Source: Eulemur rufifrons (lineage: Eukaryota > Chordata > Mammalia > Primates > Lemuridae). From it: 64,000 nt of DNA. The notes under the pieces are model-generated. The model did not search any database. It was not told where the DNA came from and was given only the letters and a program-made list of their open reading frames with translations. The position numbers and the translations under genes were made by a program. Below, in pieces: positions 1 to 11,899 of the stretch (the stretch's first letter is position 1; each line of letters starts with the position of its first letter). The stretch is taken from positions 63,185,501-63,249,500 of the forward strand of contig NC_090983.1 in NCBI RefSeq assembly GCF_041146395.1, written 5' to 3'.

Positions 1-1241
1 TGCATTAATAAAAAGAGAACTTCCTAACTACCGATTGAGAAAGGTAACTTCTCTGGTGCTTACAGGCTTTCAACTTCAACAAACTCAATCACAGTTCTTA
101 CTCTACACAACCTTTCATCTGAACCAACTCTCCAAGTTTGTCAAATTATTTAAAAAGTATGTGTAAGCATGGTGAGAAGTGTGACCACTCAACAATCAAA
201 ACCCTTAATTGTTTTTTTAAGCTCCTTCTATCCAAAGTCATGATATCTGTGACTCATGAGCAAAAAAATAAAGTATTTCATTGGGTTGGTGTGGTTTTCA
301 CTGTTACAGAAAAATGGGTGAGAAAGAAAATGTAACATTGGGAGGAAATGTTACTCTTCTGAACCTTATTCTGGTTCCATGAGCCAGAATGACTACCCCA
401 GTGAGGAGGGAGGTGGTCACATTGTACCTCCTCACTGCAGCCGAGGTCACAGGGACCTGGGTTAAGTTCTCAGCACCACTGCTCACTACTGGGAAGTGTT
501 TAAAGAACATTACTTAAACTCTTTGAACTCCAGCGTCTTAGTTTGGAAACAAATATAAAAATACCTACTCGCACAATAGTTGCATTGCTGTGAAGGTTTA
601 CAGATAGACAATGCCTGGCACCTTTCTTTCATATTTCCCTCTTCCTAGTCACAGCTATTTAGCTGCTCCTCCTGCCTTGGTGGCTCCAGAGGTGGCACAG
701 GTTTTTGCCTTAGCCTTCTGTGTCCTCAGGTGCTGGGCACATAAAGGTACTCAGTAAGTATTTACTTTTGACATGTCAGTGGGAATCCTTTGTGGATCTC
801 TAATCATTCTTAATGAACCAAGCAGCAGAATTTTCTGATATATTTTACTTATGAGTCAACAGCCTTTGCTGGCTGGGTAAACAGCAGGGCACAGAAGTGG
901 GCTCTGGAAAGTTACAAAGGAGGAGTAAAACACCAAACACCATTCCTACCTACAAGGAGCTTATAAACAAATGGAAGAAAAAAGTCACATGAAAGAAACC
1001 TATGACTGTACACACACCAAAAGGCAAGAGTACCTACATAGAAAGCTAGGTCCACAGTAAGAACTGATGAGCGGGGTAGGATGCGAGGGTGGGTGGGGGG
1101 AAGGTGGTTTCTGGACTCTGATGAGGCAGCCATTGGGGCTGAATTCTGTGCCACAATTAGATTTTTTTAGTACTCTCAGGTTTATTCTGTTGATGCTATG
1201 CTTTTCACATTTTTTTCAAATACAACTGTATGTACATATAT

Positions 1242-1245
<4 letters not shown>

Positions 1246-1271
<26 letters not shown>
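1246..1271. repeat. (TA)n microsatellite
   Basis: Thirteen uninterrupted TA units directly preceded by a looser TATG/CATA-rich stretch. The short open frames across it are artefacts of the repeat. Confidence 0.95.
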
Positions 1272-1273
<2 letters not shown>

Positions 1274-1544
1274 TCCCCATATATAAAAGAATGCTCTACA
1301 TAAAAATAATTATAATAAAGCTACCATGTCTAGAGGTACTTGTTAGGTGCCCAAGGAGTATGCTTGAGCCTGTCTGCTTTCTATCCTAATAGAAATTTAT
1401 ACACCACTCACGGAGAGTTTGGTTTTATCATCTGAGAGTCATCCCAGGAGGAAGATCCCTAAGGAGATGATTCTACTCTTTCCCCACTATATTTTGTACT
1501 GTTCTGCCACCCTAATCTTTTCAAAAATTCATTTTTCTCTAATC

Positions 1545-2000
1545 ATTACTCAAAGCTCTTAATGAGTAAAATTCAAATGTCTTAGTATGGAATTGAACAT
1601 CATTTATAATGTCCCTGACTCGTGTTTCTATCTTTTCCCACAAGTCTTCACTACCCTCCTGACACTACACCATACTGAGCCATATATCAAATATACCAGG
1701 CTCGAGTTATGCCATACATCTTTACTTTTTATTTTCATCTGTATGTCAATACTAACATAGGTTTGAGAATCTTTGCAGTTCTTGGAGTACCTTTCCTTCC
1801 CCATTTCTATCCTAATTCATATGCTACCTCTTCTATAACATTTTCCTTAAATTCCTCAAACTCAAGGTCCATCCTTGAGTTACTCACCATTTTAATCAAA
1901 CCACCAACTCAGTATCATATTATATTACAGGTATGTATTCCACCCTTCCTTAGAAGGAAGGATTATGGTCTGATTTTCAAAGTTCCAGCACAAACCGTAG
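1545..2000 (+). repeat. Probable L2 LINE 3' fragment
   Basis: The order of degraded motifs (GAGTAAAATTCAAA, then pyrimidine-rich text, then CTTCCTTCCCC and TCCTAATTCATATGCTACCTC) follows the 3' portion of the mammalian L2 consensus as I remember it. The copy is old and diverged and its ends are approximate. A 122-codon open frame over it (1709-2077) has no recognisable product and is taken as repeat-derived. Confidence 0.45.
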
Positions 2001-3589
2001 TGGCCAATACACCAAGTGAATTGGCCATGGAAGTTGTATCAGTTAGCAGCAGCTTTCTATGGAGAATACCCACATAGATCTCTAAAATAAAGCATTACCA
2101 GTAATTCTTGATTTTTGGGCTTCTTCAGTGGGCTGACTATAACTAACCTCTTAATGTAGATATTTAAAGAATCATCATATTATCCAAATTATTCTCATAA
2201 AACTTTCCAATAGTGATAATTTAATTTCATCATGTGCATATATGAAATAGATACATTGAAAAACTGGAGAGCAATCTTGCAATGATACTAAAATAGGCAA
2301 ATGTCCATGAGCAAACAGACTAAAGTTAAAACAAAAACAGAGGTAGGTCAGTGCAAATAGGAAACAGAATAAGTAACACTTTTAAGAGTCAAGAAAAATC
2401 CTAAAAGATCTATGCATCGTGTTGAAATACAAGTTACTTGTGAATCATCAGTGGAAAGTTTCTAACAAACTATAGATTAAAACTTCACCAAAGTGACATT
2501 CATATTATATTTAGGAAAAAAACTTCCCAATATCGTAAGCTGTTAAATAGTAGCAATTACAAAGTAAACTCACTAGTCAAGAGAAAAATATCAACCAGTA
2601 GGTTAAGATAGAGTTCTGAATGTAATTATCTCCAAAACACACTGCCAGATGGCTACAAAAGAATTATGGTCCCATCTGACTTTTGAAACAAATAGGGAGG
2701 AGACAACTTTTAGAAAATGCTTTCCCCATGGAAGTTAAAAACAGAAGTCTAAAGAGTTCTAATAATGAGGGATCCTACTAATGACCTTGGAACTTTTTAC
2801 TAGTCATGGGAGCAATGTCCTTTGCACCCATTTCTGGGAAAATGAGAAAATACATCCTTATATAGTTCTCATGATTTTCTGTTCATAAAATTAAACTTGT
2901 TTACACTTGAAACATACTCTTGAATGTTTACATCACTAAGTTTTCTTAACTTTGGGGGTGTCTAAATTTAAATATTATATTCAAATGATCAAAATATTCT
3001 ACACTGATTTACTAATTAATATGAAGAAAAAAAGACAAGACACTTTGTATCACAATTTACAATGTGCAAGGAAATTAGTTAGGATAAATATTTATTTCCA
3101 CATAACATTTTTTAGTTGTGAAAAACACAATATCCTAGTCACATTTACACATTACTTAAACTTTGCACTAAATTACATTCAAGATATTCAGTAATTTTGA
3201 CCAGGAATCTGAAATTAGGAGTAAATATATAACACTACATTTTTATTATATTTTTTATGATTTCAAAATATTAGGTTAACATAGGGATAGCATTAAAATT
3301 CACACAAGAACAAAATGACTATAAAAATACTCAGAAATACAGAATTTCATTGGATATGATTGCTTATTCAAATAGGAGATCATGTGAAGGTTTTAACTCA
3401 CTATGATCATTTTAACAGAACTGTCATTACTATATTAAAACACTAAGAGGCTGCTTCTGGGACTGACTGGCTAAATCATAAAACAATGGGAATGTTTACA
3501 ATATAGTATGTCTATTATAAAATACACAAAGGCAACACAACTGAAACAGGAAGTTTCTGTATTTTTCTTCAGCATTTATAAATACAAAC

Positions 3590-3595
3590 TTTATT
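3590..3595 (-). promoter_or_regulatory. Candidate distal polyadenylation hexamer
   Basis: AATAAA on the minus strand about 1.5 kb past the SLC4A10 stop codon, with T-rich sequence downstream in transcript direction. It is chosen as the likely main signal only because the 3' UTR would then have a length plausible for this gene. Confidence 0.4.
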
Positions 3596-5009
3596 AACTG
3601 CAAATTCTTCTTCCCATAATTTTTAAGCTCATGTTCCATAAGAAAAAAAAAGACTCTTTAAAGGATTGTAAGGGTAATTTGTAAAATGTATCAAAATGTT
3701 GAACCTAATGGAGGCTTTGTTGATTTTTTTCCCTCCTTAGCTTAATCACAAGAGGAATTTTTTTTGCACTTTTCATGTGCACTTACAGAGTACATAATTA
3801 ATAGTCTGAAAAAGCCACAGGGCTCTGAATTATTGTAAGCTTGAACACTGAAGTATTATAAAGTTGATGATCATTGATCATACTTAGGAACCAAGAGCAC
3901 TATGAGATTTAGTCTTTATTAACTTCATATTCATCTAAAATGGAATGAAATTGAATTTTAGTAATACTCAAAAACTTCTTAACTTTCCTTCCTCTTGTAT
4001 AAGCTTGATAAAGATGGACTGAAATATATACAGAATCTTCTCAAACAGAATCTAAAATTTTCATTTAAAAGATTGTTTTCCACAACATGCATTAAGTAAA
4101 AAGTGGAAAAAACTTTGAAGAAAAAAAAATTACAGTTGGAGACCTGTTGGTCTAACATTAGAACGTGATTCAGGACCAGCGTTAAGCAGTGCATGACCAC
4201 TAGCAGCAGATAACTGTACAGGAGTGGAGTTTCATGTACAATGATTCACATGTGATATTCCATGTGCATGTATATAATAGGTTTATTTGGAAAACATCTG
4301 TTTTCAATGGGAGAGAAGCTTAACAGCACATTTCTGATAAAGGTTTATATTGAAAATCCCACAAAACTGTTACAAAGTTTTTCTAAAGCATTTCGTACAA
4401 GCCTAATATTTAATCATGTAGTCACAACTTGAATTTTAAGCAAATACAACTTGACACCTTTGCATTATATCTGATTCTTTTTAACAAGCTGTGAACAGGT
4501 TTCTACATATTTTTTCAAATGACTTTAAGTTTCAGTTACATATAAATTGTTAAGTATTAAATGTATCATATTAAATCAAGGAAATGCATAAATACAATTA
4601 TTAAAAATGCTTTCAAACTAACTTTTTGATTTGGGTCTTTTGAAATAAGTCACTAACGCTAAGCTATAAAAAATAAAAAGAAGTAAGACTACCTTTCAAA
4701 ATTCTTCTGAATGAAATTATTAGGCATCTTCAGGTCACTAAAGTAGGAAAATACAAACAGTAAATATGACTTATTTCTTTAAGGAAGCTATTGCTCTCAT
4801 AAAACTGACAATGAGAATCCAGTATTTACAAATGTCTAACATACAGCAAGGAACACATAAGATTCTTGCATTACCTATTGTTTCTGCTCACAAGGGTGTC
4901 TCACTGCTCAGTTGTTTAAACACAGAAATGAAACAAGTATTGCACTACTTACAGTATGAAGGTGGATTTGGGATGAGAGACAGAATTTACAATACATGAT
5001 CAAAGCAGT

Positions 5010-5015
5010 TTTATT
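5010..5015 (-). promoter_or_regulatory. Candidate proximal polyadenylation hexamer
   Basis: AATAAA on the minus strand 54 nt after the ETCL stop codon. Use of this site would give a very short 3' UTR. The downstream GT/T-rich element is not obvious. Confidence 0.3.
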
Positions 5016-5068
5016 AATAATTGTGACACTCTTCTCATATATATGTAAAAAATAAATTGAAGATCAAG

Positions 5069-5135
5069 TCATAGACAAGTCTCCCTGTCAACACCTTTCC
5101 CTGAGTCAGCTTTCTTCTCTTTTCGGCTTTCAGTG
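5069..5135 (-). CDS. SLC4A10: SLC4A10 terminal exon E12 coding part, ETCL tail
   Basis: This exon gives the alternative PDZ-binding C-terminus. Its acceptor is strong: a long C/T tract ending CCCCTGTAG just above 5135. With the two bases AG carried over from E10, the exon reads S, then 21 residues TESRKEKKADSGKGVDRETC plus L, then TGA at 5069-5071. ETCL fits a class I PDZ ligand (x-T/S-x-hydrophobic). Published NBCn2 variants with a 21-residue unique tail ending in ETCL match this exactly. The stretch RKEKK is strongly basic. In transcripts that include the upstream 39-nt exon this exon is 3' UTR only. Confidence 0.93.
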
Positions 5136-5675
5136 CTACAGGGGAAAAAAGGAGAAGTTTATTACTGCAATCCAGCATGGCTACAGTGAGATCTGCCTGC
5201 TCAGACACAAAACCCGTCAACCCCAAACCACCACAAGAGCCCTTAGGCATCACTCTTTCATGCTGCAAAGCACAGATAGACAGCAACACTTAAAATCCTC
5301 TGCACACAGTGAGATAGACACCAAGAACCGCAGAGAGGGGGGAATTCAAAACAGACACTAAAAAACAAAAACCAGACATTTTTTAAACAGGTCCAAAGGC
5401 ATGCAAGATTAATACCGTGATCGTCATTTGGGCAAATGACTCACTGATGATTGTTGAAAATGTCAACCATAACCCCATCTGAAGACAGCGCCAACTCTAG
5501 TATTAATAAATGACACGAACAAGATGTCACAGTAGACATTTCTGGGCTCTGCTGCAAGTGGCTCATCCTTTTTACATGGACTGGATCTTGACCTTTAGTG
5601 AGGACTGTACCTTGGTCAGGTAAGACAGACACATCTCCACTGGCCTAGAGGACAGGTCACCACGCACACTGCTCT

Positions 5676-5731
5676 CCAGACACCTGTGTCTGGACAAATG
5701 CTTTTACAGAAGCATTTACAGACAAATGCTT
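5676..5731. repeat. Two adjacent perfect hairpins with a direct repeat
   Basis: CCAGACAC at 5676-5683 pairs perfectly with GTGTCTGG at 5686-5693 (2-nt loop). AAATGCTT at 5696-5703 pairs with AAGCATTT at 5710-5717 (6-nt loop). The 11-mer GACAAATGCTT occurs at 5693-5703 and again at 5721-5731. The cluster lies in the intron about 540 nt upstream of the E12 acceptor in transcript direction. Function is unknown. Confidence 0.8.
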
Positions 5732-6784
5732 ACTCTGTACATCAAAGGAAGGATGTTCTCCCTCACTCCTCCTCAAATAAACGCATTCCAAAGTGGCTTC
5801 TGTTTAATCTCATCCTCCAATTAACTTTACTGATGGGCAAGCTGGTAATATGATTCTACCATTTTTGTCTATTTCTTTCAATATCTTTCCACTGTATATT
5901 TTTCCTACTCTCTTATTGACAGTTGTCATGGAAAATTCAAATAATGCCTTCACATGGATCAAGGTCCCACCAAGAGAGTATGTTTGGGGCAGGGGCAGAG
6001 GCAGCAGAACTGCTCACCCCCCCCACCCCGCCCGACTAGTTCCAGCGCATGGCAACGCCCTCTACATCTAGGCTTCTCTGTGACCCTCCCATGGTGACAT
6101 AAAGGGAAACTCACAACCAGCTTCTGAGGCCCTGAGCTGGAAGAATTTACAATTTTTACTGTTAACTTCAGCCCTTAATGTAAATTTATGAAGCAGTTGA
6201 TCATGGGGACACCCTTGGTTTTATAACCCTTCTCCAAGTAATAAAGTAATAAAACTCCATTTTTCTATGGGGCCTTCTGTGCAGCTTTCTTAGTGGTCAA
6301 TAACTCAGACACATTCTTAGAGTGTGTTTTTTAAATTGTTTTTCCTCCAATTCAAGCTAGAAACAGCCCTTCTCAGTTGTCACCACCACCCGGCACCATC
6401 AGGTAAGAAGTGCTGGAGCTTCTGCCATCTGTGGCACGCTGCCAGCGCTGAGAGCTGGTGTGAGCGCATGTCTATGGCGCCCGGGTTTGTGCCTGCCACA
6501 CTTCTCAGCACATACTACTTACAGGTCAGAGCAAAGCAACTTTTCTCCCTTTTCTTTTCTCCTTCCATGAGAAGAGATGACAGTGTGCACATGATGTGTT
6601 GAGAGCCTTAACTCTGTATTTTTAACTCCTCTCTCTGTATGACTCACTTTCTTCTACTTTGAGTTCCTTTTATATGACTAGTGTCTGCTCTCCTGCTTTC
6701 GAAATTCACTTTTCCTTAGGGCTTTACCTGGGTCCTAGTCTTTTCTGCCAAACAAAACCAATGAAAAGGGGCAACCCTAGGCGT

Positions 6785-6960
6785 GGTGTTTAAAGACCTG
6801 GGTTCAGTTACCAGAAGCTAAGAAGGAGCTGCATGACCTTGGACTAGTTATTTAATCTCTCTGAGACTTGGTTTCTTCATCTGTAAAATTAGTTTTGGAC
6901 TAGATGCCTCCACGTCCCCTTGTAGCTCAAATTCCAGAATTCTGAGGCTGGTATTCCCAA
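6785..6960 (+). repeat. Probable MIR-class SINE (MIR3-like)
   Basis: The series GACCTGGGTTCAGTTACC, GCATGACCTTGGACTAGTTA, CTCTCTGAGACTTGGTTTC, TCATCTGTAAAAT and GGACTAGATGCCTCCA follows the MIR3 consensus order as I remember it. Ends are approximate. Confidence 0.5.
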
Positions 6961-8541
6961 TTCCAATGAACTCTATCTTTTAAAAGATAAAATACTCAAT
7001 CCTTTCTGTAGGAGATTGTGGGGACAGAGACGTACTGGTCCCTATACATGCACAGTTTCTATATGCACGATACTTTGGAATATAGCAGGTGTTCCGTAAT
7101 CTTTTGTTAAACAAGTGCGTTCCCAATGGCACTATTCATCACCAAGTATTGAATAAAAGATTCAGAATGTCAACTTGATCCACAGATGTGCTTTCTCCTG
7201 CTACCCTTCTTTGTTTATATTGGTTGTTTGGTTACAAAACAATAACAAAACAATGACCGATTAAATGACTTTTTTTATTTCCTTCATTAACACCATGGTT
7301 TTGGTATCAGATTAGATTTCAGCAAATTATGAAGCAGAAATTTTATAACCAGCTCAAGACTTCTGTGAAACATATTTTCAATTTGAATCTTCTTACTGTT
7401 CAGCTACTGCTCTCTAGCTGCCTTGTGACACTCATTTTTCTGGATGTCAATCAATTTTATGCTTTTATTATAATAAATATATATTGCCTATCTATTATGT
7501 GTCATTATAATAGACATATATTGCATATCTATTATATGCAGGTTACTCTGAAAAGACTTTGGAATACAAGATGGACAAGATTGTCCCTGACCTTGAGGAG
7601 TTTAAAAATTTATAAGGAAGTAATATTTCAAGAGAAGGCAAAGAGTGATCTGGTACTGTCATGCTGCTAAGAAATCTATGAAATCATTACTTTTCAATGG
7701 TGCTAAAATGGCTGTTATGAACAATATTTACCAAGGGCTCATGAGAGAGCCTCGGCTTAGGAAATCAGAGCAAAGAAGGATAATCCGGGATATAAGGTAG
7801 TCGGGAGGATAAGGGGAGGGCCCTGGTGAGAGGTTTGTGGGGAAGAGGGTGGTCCCACAGCCTAGCCTCTGCCACCCAGGCAAAACTAAGTGCTGCTTTC
7901 CTAGCAGTGCCAGGGACCTCTCTCCAGAAACAGTTATCTTGGATGTTAGTATTATAAAACATAGCAGTTGCTCACCTATTCTGATGCAATGTGGTTTTTA
8001 ATAAGCCCTATTTCCACCAACTCATTCAACAGGCTGCAGAGGTGCTTGTTGCATGTATGTATGGTGCTAGGATCCAAATTAGACATCCTCCAGATATAGT
8101 AGAATTTGCAGTTAGTTCTCAGAGTCTACTCTCAGTTAAACCAGATAAAACATTTTTGACAACAAAAAATGAATGAAATAATTGAGAAAATATGACTTCT
8201 ATTCCAAATTCCACCAAGAAAAGTTTTCTAGCATTCTCTGAGGCACATTACAGCAAGGGATGAGAGAGAAAATAACTGCGGCGGTCAGGGGGTGTCAAAG
8301 GCTGCACAGAAACCAGCTTAGGACTCAGGAGATACAGACCCTGGTAACCTGGTCTTTAGGGCTGTTTTTGTCAATGGATACATTTTCATAGTTCCTGATC
8401 ATCTTGCTTTAAAGCCTTCAACAGATACCAAGAGAAAGTAGCAGTTTTGGAAGGGTATTGCTTTATTATTAACAGTATTGGTGGTTTGAGGATTTCAGCT
8501 AGCTATACCCTTGTCCAGACCTTCTACCATTATGAGGATAA

Positions 8542-8900
<359 letters not shown>

Positions 8901-10199
8901 GGAAAGTTATGTTTTTGATCACATCAAAAGGTAAGGAAAGCTAAGTAAATTTTCATTCCACAATAGTTAAAATAGCTTTATTTCAGCAACAAGAAACAAA
9001 TAAATACTATTTTACCTCACATTTGGTGAAAATACATGTTTAAAGAATAAGAAATAGTAGTTATATTGAAATATAAAGGATGATCTATTTAAAATTGGCC
9101 CTTCTTTAACGCACATTGCATTATTCAGTAGAGTCAAATTACTGTCTGAAATCATCTAAATACATATGTTTTTTTAAAAAAGATTTTTTTGGTGGAGTGT
9201 CACTTGACTTGACTTTAAGGAGTGCCTAAAATATCATGTCATAAAAACTTTTGCTTGAACCAAAGAAAAACAGAGGAAGAGTTAGGACTATGAATGGATG
9301 TTATATAGGAAGAAAAACAATCCACAGGTTTGATTGTCTCAAATTCTCCATGTATTTCCCACAGACAGCATTTTCTTTTTTGATCTCATAAACCTGGACT
9401 TCACATTTTTTTAAAAAAAATTAGAGAAATGCCATATTTTTAATGTGAAAGGGTCCACAAGTATATATTTCAATGGGCTTGAGAAATTATCCTTCTCATA
9501 ACTCTGATTTTCTTCCAAGAGTTCTAGCAAAACAGAATTACTGTGAGAATTATCAGATTATAGCAGGGATTGTTGGGAAAGGGAGTTAAAGAATGTTTTA
9601 GAATAAAATGTTACTTTTGCTTGAGCCAAGCAAAGAAATACATGAAGGTTTTTAAGTCCTATTAAAAGGCAGAAAATACCAACCAAAAGTTTTTGAGAAA
9701 GCCTATTGAGTAACATATATTAACCAACTTTGGAGTAAATTTTGGAGGTAGTTGAGAGACAGAATCCCCAGCTTCTGGGATGAAGACACTGGACATTTGC
9801 TGTTTGTCTTCTCTTGATCATGCTGTTTGGTACAGAGATGACACTGAAGCAGCATGCTATTTTGGGGTGACAAAAACCAGCAACAAGAAATATAGAAAGA
9901 CATTCTCCAAATCTAATGCAGCCTCTTTACCAAATACAGTTTGGTACAGTTTGATGCATTTGTATAAATCATGGAGGGAAAAAACTTTACTCAAGTTTCA
10001 GACCCACTTAAAGAGCTGAGTAGTGATAGAAATGCCATGAAACTCGATCTGATACTGTATCTGAGCCCAAGACTCTCCATGCCTTTTGCCTCCCCAAAAC
10101 TCACACAGAGGACAAAGACTAACCAGGTTTCTAGAAGACACCATTTAACATAAGGAAATGCAACCAAGGAATAGGTTTGAGGGAGAGGGTCTCTCTTAC

Positions 10200-10238
10200 C
10201 TTTGGGGAATCAGCTTCTAGAGTGATTAGGAAGGGGAG
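10200..10238 (-). CDS. SLC4A10: SLC4A10 39-nt cassette exon E11, SSPS end
   Basis: Alternative exon that terminates the protein early. On the minus strand the acceptor is TTGTCATAAG. The exon starts C TCC CCT TCC TAA, giving S-S-P-S-stop once the AG from E10 is added, then runs 26 more bases to CCCCAAAG and a strong donor GTAAGAG. The 39-nt length and the SSPS end agree with the known 39-bp insert of NBCn2. Inclusion removes the ETCL PDZ ligand by placing a stop (10226-10228) ahead of it. Only 13 bases are coding. Confidence 0.93.
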
Positions 10239-11067
10239 CTTATGACAAAAATGTAATATAAAAATTAAGTAGAAAAAGTTAATTTAAGGTTATAAAAAAG
10301 GAAGTTAATAATTATAATAAACACTGTCCCAAATCCCTCAATCACTCTCTAACAAGAAGAGATATTAGCATAACATAGGAATTCCTTTTTTTCAGATCAG
10401 CATCTAAGGAGACTGGGTGATTTGACCTCTTATTTATAAATTCTAAAAAATTCAGTTGGAAATCTCATCTTGATATTTAAGGACACACTCTTGCCCCAGC
10501 ATGCACTTAAACTATAAGAGTTGTTCGTATGTTTACATACAGAAAAGTTAGAATGGATAGAACTTTCAGGAGCTGAAAGTTTTGGGGTATGAAGCTTATA
10601 AAAGATTTTTGGGCCATTGGAATGGGGGACTAGAAATATACTAAATAGAAAATCATCATTGCTTACATACAATGCATATTGGCTTAAGAAAAGGGAAATG
10701 AAGGAGTGCAAAATGTGGTCAGATACCTAAAGGGGTCCTGGGAAGTGGGTGATAAAGAATAAAATAAAATCATACTGCAAAATAGTAGGCCAACATGAAC
10801 ATCAAAAAGACCATGCACATCGGGACTCATTTATAGCACCATTTTCCCCCACTACAATAATTTAGGGGTAAGTTTTTCACTTGAAAGGGAGATGTTAAAA
10901 AACATACCAACATTTGTGAAAATAATCGTTTCTACCCACTTTCAAAAAGAATTTCTGAAATATTTTAGATCTAAATTTGATGGACACCAGAATTAGTCTT
11001 TTGCTAATGGATTTATGTCAAAAACAATTAGAATCAGTATAAATTCTCATTATTTTAAAATTCAAAC
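10239..11067 (-). other. SLC4A10: Intron between E10 and cassette E11
   Basis: 829 bases, AT-rich, with no repeat or open frame I recognise. It begins with a weak donor (GTTTGA) and ends in an A/T-mixed tract with few consecutive pyrimidines, so both of its splice sites look sub-optimal. Confidence 0.8.
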
Positions 11068-11184
11068 CTTTTAGAAGGAAAGCTTGACTCCTTATCTTTT
11101 GAATTATCGGCAGTAATCAGAAGGTTCCTCCACAAGGCAGTCTTTGACATTTCATCAGAAATATTGATCACAGATGGATCATCT
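11068..11184 (-). CDS. SLC4A10: SLC4A10 exon E10, cytosolic C-terminal tail
   Basis: 117 nt. It completes the R codon split from E9 and then encodes 38 residues, beginning DDPSVINISDEMSKTALWRN and ending KDKESSFPSK, with two bases AG left over for the next exon. This cytosolic tail follows the last membrane segment. The DPSxINISDEM motif is shared with SLC4A7 and SLC4A8, while the following residues are typical of SLC4A10. The acceptor is TCTCCTATCTAG. The donor GTTTGA departs from consensus at positions +3, +4 and +6 and is weak, consistent with the alternative splicing that follows. Confidence 0.96.
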
Positions 11185-11296
11185 CTAGATAGGAGTTTAT
11201 CCAAAATGAAATAATAAACATTAGAGAAATAACTGCAGTTATTCAATGATAGAAACTAAATATAGGACAATCTTATGTCTATCTAGAGTACGTTTT

Positions 11297-11690
11297 CTCA
11301 ATTTTTTTGTTGTGGGAAAATACACATAACATAAAATTTTCCATCTCAACCATTTTAAATGTCCAGTTCAGTGTCATTAAATACATTCATAATGTTGTGC
11401 AACCATCACCACCATCTCCAGAACTCTTTTTATCTTATAAAACTGAAACTCCATACCCACTAAACAATAACTCCATTTCCTCCTTCTCCCAGCTCCTGGC
11501 AACCACCATTCTACTTTCTGTCTCTATGAAGTGGATTCATACAGTATTGTCTTTGTGACTAGCTTATTTTACTTTGTATAGTATCTTCAAGATTCATCCA
11601 TGTTGTAGCATATGTCAGAAATTCCTTCCTTTTAAGGCTGAATAATATTCTATTGTAAATAGATTTATATCATATTTTGTTTACTGTGCA
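11297..11690 (-). mobile_element. Old L1 3' end fragment (L1M-type)
   Basis: The run GGGAAAATACACATAACATA, ATTTTCCATCTCAACCATTT, AATGTTGTGCAACCATCACC, CAGAACTCTTTTTATCTT and GCTGAATAATATTCTATTG is the familiar antisense 3' end of old mammalian L1 elements. The 83-codon open frame at 11307-11558 is repeat-derived. Confidence 0.75.
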
Positions 11691-11899
11691 GTATTTTTGA
11701 TAATTAAAATGGAGAAGTATTGAATATTTCTCTGAATTATTAAAAAATTTGTGAAAAATAAAAAATCTAAAGAAAAGTTTGAGCTGTATAGATACTGATT
11801 TGGTCTGCAATGTTCTTAATTTATTTCAATTTACAGGGATGAGGTTCTGCACATCCATTGCTTACGGCTCTTGCCCCTAACATTCATGGCATCACAGGT

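Larger units (their letters stand above)
1..3569. other. Downstream flank without recognised genes
   Basis: AT-rich sequence beyond the inferred end of SLC4A10. It holds a (TA)n microsatellite and one probable L2 fragment. The open frames here are short and show no family I recognise. Several A/T-rich stretches between 2100 and 3500 could be distal 3' UTR if a more distal polyadenylation site is used, which I cannot decide from sequence alone. Confidence 0.6.
3570..5068 (-). other. SLC4A10: Probable SLC4A10 3' UTR
   Basis: Sequence following the ETCL-isoform stop codon. Read on the minus strand it has AATAAA hexamers at 5010-5015 (about 55 nt past the stop), 3915-3920 and 3590-3595. The last is followed by T-rich sequence, so a roughly 1.5 kb 3' UTR ending near 3570 is the working model. 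The true end is inferred, not seen. Transcript 3' ends would settle which hexamer is used. Confidence 0.45.

Noticed and set aside
10200..10224. Alternative acceptor TCTAG at 10220-10224 giving a 17-nt exon AAGCTGATTCCCCAAAG within the cassette
   Set aside because: It would read R-S-stop, whereas the acceptor at 10239 gives exactly 39 nt and the known SSPS end.
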